DNA of 64,000 nucleotides from a virus. Within the stretch, counting starts at the first letter, position 1; the number at the start of each line of letters is the position of its first letter. The stretch lies in the IMG/VR virus record IMGVR_UViG_3300046557_000419, positions 1 to 64,000 of that record; one strand, given 5' to 3'. Made by a program: the position numbers and the translations under genes. A model generated the notes under the pieces. That model was not told the origin of the DNA and made no database searches. It was given only the letters and a program-made list of their open reading frames with translations. Below are positions 48,959 to 56,835 of this stretch, one piece after another.

Positions 48959-49420
48959 ATGCTCGTCTATCTCGCCGGTCCGATTTCGGGCCTGAACTTC
49001 GACGGCGCAACCAACTGGCGCGAATACGCGAAGGCGGAACTCGGCCAGTTCAGCATCAAGGCGCTCTCGCCCCTGCGCGAGCAGGAGCACATGCGCGAGA
49101 TCGGGGTCTTCACCGACGCCTCGAAAGAGACGGCCAGGCTGAAGTCTCCGATGTCGACCCCGAAGGGGCTCACGATCCGTGACCGTTGGGACGCGCGGCG
49201 CTGCAACGTCCTGCTGGTGAACCTGCTTGGCGCCACGAAGGTCTCGGTCGGCACGGTGATGGAGGTCGCCTGGGCTGACGGCGAGGGCATCCCGATCGTC
49301 TGCGCGATCGAGCCGGAGGGAAACATCCACGAGCACGCCATGCTGATGCACTGCATCGGCTACCGCGTCCCGACGCTCTGGGACGCCTGCGACATCACCC
49401 GGCAGCTGCTGGCTGTCTGA
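48959..49420 (+). CDS. nucleoside 2-deoxyribosyltransferase-like protein
   Basis: 153 aa. MLVYLAGPISGLNFDGATNWREYAKAEL is the family's substrate-binding start. RDRWDARRCNVLLVNLLGATKVSVGTVMEVAWADGEGIPIV gives the Asp/Glu region that holds the catalytic Glu. It may swap bases on deoxynucleosides or hydrolyse dNMPs. It is followed by a dNMP kinase. Start 48959 follows GGGGGAG. An in-frame ATG at 48941 lies inside operator site 8. Confidence 0.8.
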   Translation: MLVYLAGPISGLNFDGATNWREYAKAELGQFSIKALSPLREQEHMREIGVFTDASKETARLKSPMSTPKGLTIRDRWDARRCNVLLVNLLGATKVSVGTVMEVAWADGEGIPIVCAIEPEGNIHEHAMLMHCIGYRVPTLWDACDITRQLLAV

Positions 49421-49423
49421 ACG

Positions 49424-49439
49424 TTTGTTTGAATGCAAA
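49424..49439. promoter_or_regulatory. dispersed dyad operator site 9
   Basis: TTTGT-TTGAAT-GCAAA, followed by AGGAGA and the start at 49451. The ATG inside the site is in frame with the gene. Confidence 0.7.
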
Positions 49440-49450
49440 AGGAGAATGCA

Positions 49451-50131
49451 ATGACGGTTATCGGTCTCGGGGGGTTCGCGCAGTCGGGCAAGACGACGGC
49501 GGCGCTGTACCTGGAGAAGAAGTACGGCGTGCGGCGCAAGCACATCGCCGAGCCGCTGCGGGCCATGCTCGCGGTGTTGCTGACGGCGAACGGCATGAAG
49601 GCCGACGAGATCACCGACTATCTGGAGGGCTCGAAGAAGGAGCAGGTCATCCCCTGCCTGGGCGTCACCTCGCGCTACGCGCAGATCACCATCGGCACCG
49701 AGTGGGGTCGTGAGCTGATCGGCGAGGACCTGTGGGCCAACACCTGGGCTGCCGGCGTCAAGGACGGCGAGTCCGTGATGAACGACTCCGTGCGCTTCCC
49801 GAACGAGGCGGCTGCGATCCGCGGTCTCGGCGGCGTGGTCATCATGATCAAGCGCCCAGGCACGCGGCCGGCGAAGTTCAAGAACAAGCTGGGCGAGTTC
49901 CTGTTCGACAAGTTCGGCATCATGTGGGGGGTGCATCCGAGCGAGCGCATCGACCTGATCAAGCCGGACTTCATCATCCACAACGATGCGGACGTGGAGA
50001 CGCTCTACGCTGACCTGGACAAGGCCATGGCCGCGCATTTCAGCCGCGTCCAGCAGACGAGCTTCGCCAACTCCAAGAAGGCCGTCGCAGCGGCCACGGG
50101 GCTGGCGCTGGCGGTGGGGCTCGGCCGCTGA
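49451..50131 (+). CDS. deoxynucleoside monophosphate kinase-like
   Basis: 226 aa. P-loop GLGGFAQSGKTTAAL at residues 5-19, then EPLRAMLAVLL, TIGTEWGRELIGEDLWANTW and NDSVRFPNEAAAI. This is the dNMP kinase pattern of T4/T5-type phages. It phosphorylates dNMPs for DNA synthesis. GGAGA precedes the ATG. It overlaps the next gene by one base. Confidence 0.85.
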   Translation: MTVIGLGGFAQSGKTTAALYLEKKYGVRRKHIAEPLRAMLAVLLTANGMKADEITDYLEGSKKEQVIPCLGVTSRYAQITIGTEWGRELIGEDLWANTWAAGVKDGESVMNDSVRFPNEAAAIRGLGGVVIMIKRPGTRPAKFKNKLGEFLFDKFGIMWGVHPSERIDLIKPDFIIHNDADVETLYADLDKAMAAHFSRVQQTSFANSKKAVAAATGLALAVGLGR

Positions 50132-50409
50132 TGGAGCTTCGCTGGAAGGACGACAAGCGGCCCCAGCGCTTCGGCTGGGCGCCAGGGGGATATCTGAACC
50201 ACTGTCACGGCGCGGGGTGCAAGGAGCTGGAAGACAAGACCTTCATCGGCGACAAGCGGGCGGTCATCTGCGCCGACTGTGCCTACGCGCTGCCGGACCC
50301 GGAGCCGGAGCCGCCATTCGAGGTGACCATGCGCGCGAAGGTCAGGGACATGCTCCGGCGCATCAGGGAGCTGGAGATCGAGCTGGAAAAGCACCAGGAG
50401 GGGAAATGA
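50131..50409 (+). CDS. small Cys-containing protein with C-terminal helix (92 aa)
   Basis: CHGAGC and ICADC form a potential four-ligand zinc site within the first 55 residues. The C-terminus is coiled coil (KVRDMLRRIRELEIELEKHQ). The function is unknown. It is coupled to the kinase gene upstream and the next small gene. Confidence 0.6.
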   Translation: MELRWKDDKRPQRFGWAPGGYLNHCHGAGCKELEDKTFIGDKRAVICADCAYALPDPEPEPPFEVTMRAKVRDMLRRIRELEIELEKHQEGK

Positions 50410-50585
50410 GGCTGATCAACATGAAGCTGACCCGGGGTGACGCAGAGGTCATCACCCCGGAGCAGGTATGGGCAGAGATCGGCAAGATCTTCGTGCAGCG
50501 CGCGACCGGAGAGCTGAAGCCCACGGGACCGGTCAGAAGCAACCGGCCCCAGGTCGACGTGCGGGAGCTGTTGAAGGACCTGTAG
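50406..50585 (+). CDS. small hypothetical protein (59 aa)
   Basis: Overlaps the previous gene by ATGA. Basic and helical, with RGDAEVITPEQVWAEIGKIFVQ. It is the last rightward gene before the strand switch. No family is recognised. Confidence 0.55.
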   Translation: MRLINMKLTRGDAEVITPEQVWAEIGKIFVQRATGELKPTGPVRSNRPQVDVRELLKDL

Positions 50586-50590
50586 GAAGA

Positions 50591-50854
50591 TCAGGCGTAG
50601 ATGGAGGGGGCGGTGACCTGCGGCTTCACGGTCGTCCGCACCCCGGCCCGGACATGCCGGCCGCCGATCTCTTCAACGACAGCACGCACCTCCTTGCCGA
50701 ACAGGCGGCGCATGCCGTGCGAGAGAACACCGAAACGGTCGGTGATCAAGAGGTCAAGTTCACGCAACGGCGAGCGATTCTGCCGGCGAGATGCCTCGAT
50801 GATCGTGAGGCAAGCGGTCTCACGGAGGAAGGCGCGAATTTGCAGAGACGTCAT
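50591..50854 (-). CDS. hypothetical protein (87 aa)
   Basis: Last gene of the leftward early cluster. A basic helical sequence (FLRETACLTIIEASRRQNRSPLRELDLLI) suggests a small DNA-interacting protein. It converges with the rightward gene ending at 50585. Confidence 0.6.
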   Translation of the reverse strand: MTSLQIRAFLRETACLTIIEASRRQNRSPLRELDLLITDRFGVLSHGMRRLFGKEVRAVVEEIGGRHVRAGVRTTVKPQVTAPSIYA

Positions 50855-50887
50855 GGGGGGGGATTCCTTGTGGCGGGACGCTCACAT

Positions 50888-50916
50888 ACCCCTTTTCAAG
50901 ATGCGTAAAAGGGGGT
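50888..50916. terminator. bidirectional terminator-like dyad
   Basis: CCCCTTTT (50889-50896) pairs with AAAAGGGG (50907-50914) around a 10-nt loop. The A and T runs on each arm suit termination in both directions or an operator role. It lies between two leftward genes. Confidence 0.6.
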
Positions 50917-50963
50917 CAGCCAAGTATTTCAGCTAGAACCCCCACCGTTTGCCCGCGCGGAGC

Positions 50964-51206
50964 CTACACCGCCGTCACTTCAAGGCCCTTTTCCAGCATC
51001 TCGATGGCATATTTCCGGTCGCGGGTGTGAGCGCCGCTCGCCTCGCTGTCCTTGAAGGTCTTGACCACGGTCTCGACCCACCAGCGGAGTCCGCCGTGCC
51101 TGGTTCGCGAGACCTCGTAGCCGTGATCCCCCAGGATCTTGATCACGTCGACCAGCGGGTAGCCGTAGACGGTCTTGCGATGCTCTCCGTTTCGTTCGGT
51201 GCTCAT
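50964..51206 (-). CDS. hypothetical protein (80 aa)
   Basis: Unrecognised. RKTVYGYPLVDVIKILGDHGYEVSRTRHGGLRWWVETVVK looks like a compact alpha/beta unit. ATGA overlap with the next upstream gene. Confidence 0.6.
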   Translation of the reverse strand: MSTERNGEHRKTVYGYPLVDVIKILGDHGYEVSRTRHGGLRWWVETVVKTFKDSEASGAHTRDRKYAIEMLEKGLEVTAV

Positions 51207-51451
51207 GCTGCTAGGTTCCATTTTTCGATTGCGGTGATGTGCCGGTGGTAATAGTCGTCGGGCCCCCGCGTCCGTGAGAGCGGACCATCGGCGCCGCAGG
51301 CCAGACAGGTGACGTGCGGGTGCGGCCCCATATAGAGTCCGACGTGGGACGTTTTGCAGAACGGGCACCACTTGATCTTCCGGCCGAAGCGGTGCTCGAC
51401 CTCCTCGGGTCTCATGACGTTGCGGGCGTCGTATTGGGTCCAGCTGCTCAT
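51203..51451 (-). CDS. Lar-like zinc-ribbon protein (82 aa)
   Basis: WCPFC then CLACGADGPLS, followed by AIEKWN. The four-Cys zinc ribbon with the CGA-GP and W-N end is the pattern of Lar/restriction-alleviation-like and related phage proteins. Restriction alleviation itself is not demonstrated. The same pattern occurs in many phage proteins of unknown role. Confidence 0.65.
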   Translation of the reverse strand: MSSWTQYDARNVMRPEEVEHRFGRKIKWCPFCKTSHVGLYMGPHPHVTCLACGADGPLSRTRGPDDYYHRHITAIEKWNLAA

Positions 51452-51624
51452 GACAGTTTCAAAATCCCCATCTCGTAAAGCTCGCGACGGTCCATGCTGT
51501 TGTGGACCAGAACATCAATCCATTTGCTCGGGTTGCACCAGCACGGCTTGTCGGAGTCCGTGCTGTGCGGTTTCAGGTCGTCGATCGGGACGACGTGGTG
51601 TTCATCCGACTCCCAGCCGATCAA
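51448..51624 (-). CDS. conserved small phage protein, CWC motif (58 aa)
   Basis: TTG start at 51624 overlapping the upstream stop, with AAGGAG 8 nt upstream. HVVPIDDLKPHSTDSDKPCWCNP and VLVHNSMDRRELYE is a pattern I know from many phage small proteins without a known role. The CWC may bind metal. Confidence 0.6.
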   Translation of the reverse strand: MIGWESDEHHVVPIDDLKPHSTDSDKPCWCNPSKWIDVLVHNSMDRRELYEMGILKLS

Positions 51625-51998
51625 GCTGCGCGCTCCTTGAACCAGGCCTTGATGAAGGCATCGAGCTTCGGAGCCCGGCGCGGCAGCTGAGCCAGGCCGG
51701 TCCCTATCCCGTCTTCCGGGACCACGACGGTGTGGCCAACTGCGAGAAGCAGGTCGATCTTCCCCAGATCGAATCCGACATGAGCCCAACAGTCGGGCTC
51801 GTCGTCGAGAAAGAAGGCGCTGTTGTCATTGCTCGGCGCCCATTTGGTCACGACGCCGATCGCGTTCGGCTCCCCCCGCATTTCTCGAGCCTGGCCGCCG
51901 TAGCCGACGCGCTGCATGTTGTCGCCGAAGACGTAGAATTGATCGCGGTTGTTGCGCAGGTCCTGCCTGCGGATGAACTTCTGGTAACGAATGCCCAT
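51621..51998 (-). CDS. conserved phage protein, VFGDN/RGEPNA family (125 aa)
   Basis: QFYVFGDNMQRVGYGGQAREMRGEPNAIGVVTKWAP and VVVPEDGIGTGLAQLPRRAPKLD form a well-conserved set of Gly/Asn loops. They recall nucleotide- or ADP-ribose-binding folds. GGAGG lies directly before the ATG at 51998. The biochemical role is unknown. Confidence 0.65.
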   Translation of the reverse strand: MGIRYQKFIRRQDLRNNRDQFYVFGDNMQRVGYGGQAREMRGEPNAIGVVTKWAPSNDNSAFFLDDEPDCWAHVGFDLGKIDLLLAVGHTVVVPEDGIGTGLAQLPRRAPKLDAFIKAWFKERAA

Positions 51999-52633
51999 CA
52001 CGCCTCCGCTGTCGTGTGGTTGCGCTCGACGCTGCGGGGCACGTACTTCCAACTCGGGAAGGCGTGATTGATCGAGTTGCCTTCGAGGTTGTAGCGGGAC
52101 TCGGAAATCGAGATCTTCACGAAGGTGCGGACACCCGGCGTCTGCTCGGCGACGCGATGGATGACAGCCTCGTCCAGGCGCAGCAGGTGCTTGTCGGGGT
52201 AGGTCACGATCGGCCCGCTGGATGCGACTTCCATCTCAGCCAGGGAAGCGTGATGGTGCTGCGTGAACTCGATCAGATCAGCCGGCTGCCAGAACTCGGT
52301 GCCGTTGCGGTCAGACCAGACGTAGTTGAGGTCTTCGGTCATGAAGCCATCAGAGTGCCAGCCCGGGCGATTGCCGGGGCTCTCCTTGCAGACCCACAGC
52401 GTCTTGGCCGTGACGTAGACGTAGCTGTCCAGCCACAGCGAGACGTTGCCAGCAATGTTCTGCAGGTCGCGGAACACAGCCTCGACAATCGGCTGAAACT
52501 GCCGGAGGTTGCTCGGGATCCTCTCTCCGTACTGTCCCGGCTCCTTGATCGGGCAGTACATCCAGAACATCATCTCCTTCGGAGACAGGTCGACGAGTCC
52601 GAGATCGACGGGTGGGGTGCCGTAAAGCGTCAT
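51998..52633 (-). CDS. putative Fe(II)/2-oxoglutarate-type oxygenase-like protein (211 aa)
   Basis: The central GWHSDGF (H-x-D), a later VIHRVAE (His) and RTFVKISIS (Arg about 10 residues on) follow the HxD...H...R facial triad order of double-stranded beta-helix oxygenases. The C-terminus ends with a conserved-looking HAFPSWKYVPR. The assignment rests on residue order only. It overlaps the neighbouring genes by single bases. Confidence 0.45.
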   Translation of the reverse strand: MTLYGTPPVDLGLVDLSPKEMMFWMYCPIKEPGQYGERIPSNLRQFQPIVEAVFRDLQNIAGNVSLWLDSYVYVTAKTLWVCKESPGNRPGWHSDGFMTEDLNYVWSDRNGTEFWQPADLIEFTQHHHASLAEMEVASSGPIVTYPDKHLLRLDEAVIHRVAEQTPGVRTFVKISISESRYNLEGNSINHAFPSWKYVPRSVERNHTTAEA

Positions 52634-53187
52634 CGGACGATCTCCTCGAAGATGTAGAGGCCCAGCTCCTGCTGGACGAACACGGCGCAGAAGCCGACGT
52701 ACGTGAGGTTCAGGTCGTCGGGAATCTTGCCGCCGCACTTGAAGGCATAGAACTTGCGCTCCTCGTCCGGCACGTCGGTCCGCACCATGGCCCACATCCA
52801 GAACATGCCGCCCTGGTCCTGCACGCGGAGGATCTCGGCGCCCTTCGGCAGCTTCATCGTGAAGCTCTCCAGCACCGGCATCTGGTATTTGAAGATCACG
52901 CGGCCCGTTGCGTCGGACATCTTCTTGCCGCGGGTCTTTTCGTCCCACTGGTCGACCTGAACGGTCTCGCGTCGGGCCGATCCATCGAGATTTTCGCCGC
53001 GCTGTCGCGCCTGAGCGTCCATCGTCAGAAGCTGCTCCTTGCAACGCCGACACTTGCCGCAGCCGCTGCCGATGCTCATGTCGCCCTTGCACATTGCTGT
53101 GCCCTCTTCGAGGCTGTCCTTGCGGACTTCCCCGGTCAGCCCGTATCCCGACTTGTCCCGCAGGTCATCGTGATCCCAGCTCGCCAT
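52630..53187 (-). CDS. hypothetical protein with Cys-rich N-terminus (185 aa)
   Basis: Residues 30-50 carry CKGDMSIGSGCGKCRRC, a possible zinc or redox site. Residues 90-185 form a beta domain (VIFKYQMPVLESFTMKLPKGAEILRVQDQ, GLYIFEEI) found as stand-alone proteins in other phages. It may therefore be a fusion. GGAGGG upstream and TGATG overlap set the start at 53187. An ATG 3 nt earlier is possible. Confidence 0.55.
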   Translation of the reverse strand: MASWDHDDLRDKSGYGLTGEVRKDSLEEGTAMCKGDMSIGSGCGKCRRCKEQLLTMDAQARQRGENLDGSARRETVQVDQWDEKTRGKKMSDATGRVIFKYQMPVLESFTMKLPKGAEILRVQDQGGMFWMWAMVRTDVPDEERKFYAFKCGGKIPDDLNLTYVGFCAVFVQQELGLYIFEEIVR

Positions 53188-53189
53188 CA

Positions 53190-53420
53190 TCACCCTCCAA
53201 ATTCGTCTTTGAGTTTCTCTCTGGCCTCGTCCCGGAAAGCCTCTGCTGCCGACAGCGCCTCTCTGCTGGTGCGGTAGCAGTGCTCTTCTTCTTCCGAGAG
53301 TTGGCAGATCATCCCGCCGATCGAGGGCAGGAACTTTGTCCGCCCCTCGAAGCTGCGTGCCACAGAGCGAACTTTGCCCTGTGACACGATCCGCAAGCGT
53401 GCTTCTCGCGAGTCCGTCAC
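53190..53420 (-). CDS. small hypothetical protein (76 aa)
   Basis: Unrecognised. It has a basic N-terminal half and a helical acidic C-terminus (SAAEAFRDEAREKLKDEFG). It overlaps the upstream gene by four bases. Confidence 0.55.
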   Translation of the reverse strand: MTDSREARLRIVSQGKVRSVARSFEGRTKFLPSIGGMICQLSEEEEHCYRTSREALSAAEAFRDEAREKLKDEFGG

Positions 53421-53920
53421 GTCGGCGACAGCCAGGCGCGAATGCGGGAGCGCGGATAGACGCTCTCGGCCACACGGTGACCGTGGTTGCCGCTGATCAC
53501 GATCGGGTCGCCCTTGGCGGTGAAGCCAGAGACGACGCCGACATGTCCGCCACCGCGACGACCCATGGTCACGACTGCGCCGACCTGCGGAGCAATGTGC
53601 TGATGCTTCTCCCAGGAGAGAGCACGGTCATCGACGTCCTGAGCACCTGTGACCTTGCGCAGGAATGCGGAGCACCACAGGGTCGAACGCACACCGACCT
53701 GGTGCGCCGACTCTCCAACGAATTGGCGAGCGCGACCGACGACGTCGCTGCTGGCGCTCCGGAAGCTGCCGAAGAACGACTGCTCCTGGGGCTCGGTGAC
53801 GTTGATCTTGGCCACGCGGGCGTGGTGGTGATGATGGTGGTGCCTCGGTCGGGCCTCAGCAGCCGAAAAGGACAAAGCGAGGATCGCGGCGCCAATGAGC
53901 GCCGTGTTCAGGTTCTTCAA
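53417..53920 (-). CDS. secreted CHAP/NlpC-like hydrolase with His-rich linker (167 aa)
   Basis: TTG start at 53920 with AGGAG 7 nt upstream. The signal peptide (LNTALIGAAILALSFSAAEA) is followed by a natural run of seven His (RPRHHHHHHHARV). STLWCSAFLRKVTG, then GGGHVGVVSGFTAKGDPIVISGN gives a Cys/His pair typical of TIGR02594/CHAP-type peptidases. It would cleave peptidoglycan or another cell-wall bond in the periplasm. The location in the early cluster rather than the lysis cassette is notable. Confidence 0.7.
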   Translation of the reverse strand: MKNLNTALIGAAILALSFSAAEARPRHHHHHHHARVAKINVTEPQEQSFFGSFRSASSDVVGRARQFVGESAHQVGVRSTLWCSAFLRKVTGAQDVDDRALSWEKHQHIAPQVGAVVTMGRRGGGHVGVVSGFTAKGDPIVISGNHGHRVAESVYPRSRIRAWLSPT

Positions 53921-53933
53921 GATACTTCTCCTG

Positions 53934-54254
53934 TTATGCGAGGTGGTCGGGCCAGCCGGCCTGCGATGCCGCCTCGTTGGATTGGCGCCGTGCAGCGACG
54001 GCGCGACGATCAGCCTCGACGGCTGCGTAGGTCGGCAGACGGGTCCACTCGTCGTCGTATTCGCGAGCGAGGGTCTGCTGGACCTGGGAGGCAAAGAAGC
54101 GCGCGGCTTCTTCACCCATGTCTGCGAGGACGGTGTCCCCGAAGACCATTCGGAATTTGATGTTGGTCTGCTCGCCCTCGTTCTCGATCTTCGTGGCGGC
54201 GAAGGCGATCGGACCCGCGCGGACGACGGTGAGGTTCGTAATCTTCTGGGTCAT
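53934..54254 (-). CDS. hypothetical protein (106 aa)
   Basis: Unrecognised. N-terminal beta strands (KITNLTVVRAGPIAFAATKIEN) are followed by a helical C-terminus. It overlaps the methyltransferase gene's stop. The fold might be a small beta-sandwich. Confidence 0.55.
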   Translation of the reverse strand: MTQKITNLTVVRAGPIAFAATKIENEGEQTNIKFRMVFGDTVLADMGEEAARFFASQVQQTLAREYDDEWTRLPTYAAVEADRRAVAARRQSNEAASQAGWPDHLA

Positions 54255-54886
54255 GCTGCGATCTCCGTGGCTTGGACGTTGTCGTTGTCGAACTTGCTTA
54301 TCTCGTTGCCCCAGGCGTCCCAGCCGGGGCGCTGCACGCGGGCGAAGATGTCGGCCTTCGGATATGGCCCAGCCATCTTCGCGGCATCGACGTAGCCTTG
54401 CTCGGGCTTGCGCGAGTGCTCGCGGCGCGTCTCAAGGATTGCGGAGCGGATGTTGCGAGAGTGAATGCGGGGCTTGCCGATCTTCCCGATCAGGAAAGGC
54501 TCATGGCAGTTGCGCAGGACGTAGCCCGTGCCGAAGGTCGGCCGGCTCATATCCTTGACCATCTTCACCCACACGCCCTGGGTCACGTAGGTGACGTTCC
54601 ACTGGCGGAAGCACTCGCGAGCGGCGTCGTACATCGGCGCGGTGGCGTAGAGCCAAACCCACATGCCATCGCGATGGGCGAGGCGATCAACGTCGAGCGC
54701 GAAGATGTCGTCGAGCGTCATGCAGTCGTAGTGCTGCTCAGCCGACTTGCCCTTGCCGGCGTCGGAGTAGGTCTTGAAGGTCCACGGCGGGTCGATCTTC
54801 GCGAGGCCGTAATGGTTCTCCTTCAGCGGAGCGAGATTGAATGTCGGTGCCGGGATGATCGGCATGGGGCTGACGAGCATTTGCAT
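54251..54886 (-). CDS. MT-A70-type DNA/RNA adenine methyltransferase
   Basis: 211 aa. The catalytic DPPW motif (AKIDPPWTFKTYSD) lies in the first third. MWVWLYATAPMYDAARECFRQW and NCHEPFLIGKIGKP follow, the MT-A70/Ime4 order. It probably methylates adenine N6 in phage DNA, protecting it from host restriction. GGAGG lies 9 nt before ATG 54886, which is inside operator site 10. Later in-frame ATGs exist at 54880 and 54865. Confidence 0.85.
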   Translation of the reverse strand: MQMLVSPMPIIPAPTFNLAPLKENHYGLAKIDPPWTFKTYSDAGKGKSAEQHYDCMTLDDIFALDVDRLAHRDGMWVWLYATAPMYDAARECFRQWNVTYVTQGVWVKMVKDMSRPTFGTGYVLRNCHEPFLIGKIGKPRIHSRNIRSAILETRREHSRKPEQGYVDAAKMAGPYPKADIFARVQRPGWDAWGNEISKFDNDNVQATEIAA

Positions 54887-54895
54887 TCAAGCAAG
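54880..54895. promoter_or_regulatory. dispersed dyad operator site 10 (minus orientation)
   Basis: On the minus strand this reads CTTGC-TTGAAT-GCAAA. It spans the TGA stop of the upstream gene and the ATG of the methyltransferase (TGAATG), so operator and coding junction coincide. Confidence 0.75.
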
Positions 54896-55114
54896 CCTCC
54901 GGGTACGACTCGACTTCACCTCGTCCTTCGTGGCTTCGAGGTAAGCGGCCATGCCGGACTCGGTGATCTTGAATTGGTCGCCGTAGGAGGGGTGCTTCTC
55001 CTTCACGAAGAGGCCTTGCTCCGCCAGCTTCTCGGTCGTCTTGCGCATGAAGAGGCCCCAACCACCGGGGCGGGTTGCCGCATCTCTCAGCGCGTCGATC
55101 TCTCTCTTCTTCAT
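54887..55114 (-). CDS. small winged-helix-like protein (75 aa)
   Basis: ATG in the TGATG junction. KKREIDALRDAATRPGGWGLFMRKTTEKLAEQGLF reads as a helix-turn-helix followed by a wing (VKEKHPSYGDQFKITESGMAAY), a common layout in phage regulators. The DNA target is unknown. It could bind one of the operator families described here. Confidence 0.6.
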   Translation of the reverse strand: MKKREIDALRDAATRPGGWGLFMRKTTEKLAEQGLFVKEKHPSYGDQFKITESGMAAYLEATKDEVKSSRTRRLA

Positions 55115-55413
55115 CACTTCCCCGATTTCTCTTTCCACTCGCGGGCCTCAGCCAGCAGTCGTTGGTCGATCACCTTGGTCTCGTCCGTCTCCATGATCGC
55201 CTGCACCAGCAGGGCGTCAGGCAGGATGGACATGCACGGCTGCTTCTTGTCCGGCCGCTTGCACGAGGTCTCGGTCAGCTTCTCGCGGACGACGAACATC
55301 TCGCGATCGGCGCCGAAGCGCTCAATCAGGCCGTCGATCTTCAGACGGCCCTCTCGATCACAGTTGCCGCACTTCACGCGCACATAGGGCAGGGGCCATT
55401 CAGCGAGCCGCAT
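55114..55413 (-). CDS. zinc-binding-like protein (99 aa)
   Basis: VKCGNCDREGRLKIDGLIERFG, then SCKRPDKKQPCMSIL: four Cys in CxxC...C...C order with a conserved GR-K-GL core common in alphaproteobacterial and phage proteins. The role is unknown. Confidence 0.6.
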   Translation of the reverse strand: MRLAEWPLPYVRVKCGNCDREGRLKIDGLIERFGADREMFVVREKLTETSCKRPDKKQPCMSILPDALLVQAIMETDETKVIDQRLLAEAREWKEKSGK

Positions 55414-55883
55414 CAGACCTCGGCCGGCTTGGTCGTATCGATCAGGTCGCAGGTCACGCCAACCTCGGCGTAGACAGCCTGAGCCTCAGCAAGCGAGTCC
55501 TTCCATCTCTCCTTCAGCTCCTCGGGCAGCTCCGGCGCGACCACGCGGGTGATGCCGGTCTGGATGACGTGGAGAGAGCAGCGCTTGCAGGTCAGGAACG
55601 GCCAGGTGTAGAGCGTGTAGCCATGCAGGGGCTCGCGAGCGGTCAGGATCGCGTTGATCTCGCCGTGGATCACGAGGTCGTACTTGATCTCGCGGGTCGT
55701 CAGGCGGTGCTCCGTGTCCGCAATGCCGCGGGGAAAGCCGTTGTAGCCGAGCGACGCCACTGTGCGGTCCGGCCGGGTGATGACGGCGCCGACCTTGGTG
55801 CTCGGGTCCTTGGAGGCCGCTGCGGTCGACTTCGCCAGACCCAGGAAATACTGGTCCCACCAGAGCTGAGAACGCTTCGTCAT
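55413..55883 (-). CDS. dCMP deaminase
   Basis: 156 aa. The Zn site VIHGEINAI (HxE) pairs with a FLTCKRCSLHVIQTGI motif carrying the two Cys. KDPSTKVGAVI and YNGFPRGIAD are standard dCMP deaminase landmarks. It makes dUMP from dCMP and feeds thymidylate synthesis, consistent with thyX at the window's right edge. Confidence 0.9.
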   Translation of the reverse strand: MTKRSQLWWDQYFLGLAKSTAAASKDPSTKVGAVITRPDRTVASLGYNGFPRGIADTEHRLTTREIKYDLVIHGEINAILTAREPLHGYTLYTWPFLTCKRCSLHVIQTGITRVVAPELPEELKERWKDSLAEAQAVYAEVGVTCDLIDTTKPAEV

Positions 55884-56146
55884 GCGATCACCTTCAGGCT
55901 GAGGATGCAGTAGCCGGGCGACAGGACTGCGCTGGAGAACGCGCACGGCACGGTGCGATTGGTGATGTAGGTGACTTCCACGTTGATCTCCTCGCCCGTG
56001 TAGAGGCCGTTGATGTTGTCGTATTCCTGGAGCACCAGGACGTCGCCGATCTGGAAGCCTTCATCCTCGCGCACGTCGTGGAGCTTGCGGCCGGCCTTGA
56101 TCGCCTGGAAGAAATGGGTCCAGGACTTCTTGCGGTGGACCGCCAT
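55880..56146 (-). CDS. ASCH/DUF3850-like protein (88 aa)
   Basis: KKSWTHFFQAIKAGRKLHDVREDEGFQIGDVLVLQEYDN and YTGEEINVEVTYI match the DUF3850/ASCH pattern, a PUA-like RNA-binding fold. It may modulate RNA in the early programme. The target is unknown. ATGA overlap with the deaminase gene. Confidence 0.75.
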   Translation of the reverse strand: MAVHRKKSWTHFFQAIKAGRKLHDVREDEGFQIGDVLVLQEYDNINGLYTGEEINVEVTYITNRTVPCAFSSAVLSPGYCILSLKVIA

Positions 56147-56829
56147 TACTTGGCGTCCTCCTGCGTAAAGTGGTTGAAGCCATCAGCGCCGACGAAGGGC
56201 TCGCACTTGGTGACCTTGCCCTCCTTCACCGCGCGCTCGACCAGATCGAGCATCTCGGAGGTGACCACGCCCTGATGCCCCTTGGCGCGGTAGCTCGAAA
56301 CAGCACGAGCCCGGAGCTGGATGCGGGGCGAGAGCGTCTCGATCAGGTTGTCGGTCTTGACGGGCTGAACCTCGACCTTGCGCTCGACGTAGATCTTCTT
56401 GGGCTGCTGCGGCGCGGAGACTGCGACGCCACGGGCTGCCGCTGCCTGCTCGATGGAGAGACCGGCCTCGATCTCCGCAGGCGTGCGACGGAACCGCTTC
56501 GCCTTAATCTCGACGGGTTTCTCCGCTTTCACGGTCCTCGGCCGACCGCGGGCCTTCTTCACCTTCTGTGGCAAGCTGGCACGAGCTGCCATGGCCTGCT
56601 CGATGGTGAGGCCGAGTTCGATCTCCTGCATGTTCCGCTTGAACCGCTTCGTGGCGGCCTGCGGAGCAATGATCGTTGCGAGTTCGTTAACAACTTGGGT
56701 TGTCACGACCGGGGCCGTCATGGCGATCGGCGCAGCGGTATCCTTTGCCGGAAAAACAGGCAAAACCCTCTTAAAAAAAGCTCTCAGGCTCGATCCAAGC
56801 ACGTTCGGAAATCCCTTCATCGTTTGCAT
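56146..56829 (-). CDS. AT-hook-like DNA-binding protein with duplicated motif (227 aa)
   Basis: Two copies of a 23-residue unit occur, in part KRFKRNMQEIELGLTIEQA and KRFRRTPAEIEAGLSIEQA. They flank a basic KKARGRPRTVKAEK with an AT-hook-like GRP core. The C-terminus is helical. It is probably a nucleoid- or DNA-binding regulator. The start at 56829 lies near operator site 11, and ATG 56820 is an alternative. It heads the leftward cluster. Confidence 0.6.
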   Translation of the reverse strand: MQTMKGFPNVLGSSLRAFFKRVLPVFPAKDTAAPIAMTAPVVTTQVVNELATIIAPQAATKRFKRNMQEIELGLTIEQAMAARASLPQKVKKARGRPRTVKAEKPVEIKAKRFRRTPAEIEAGLSIEQAAAARGVAVSAPQQPKKIYVERKVEVQPVKTDNLIETLSPRIQLRARAVSSYRAKGHQGVVTSEMLDLVERAVKEGKVTKCEPFVGADGFNHFTQEDAK

Positions 56830-56835
56830 TCGGCA

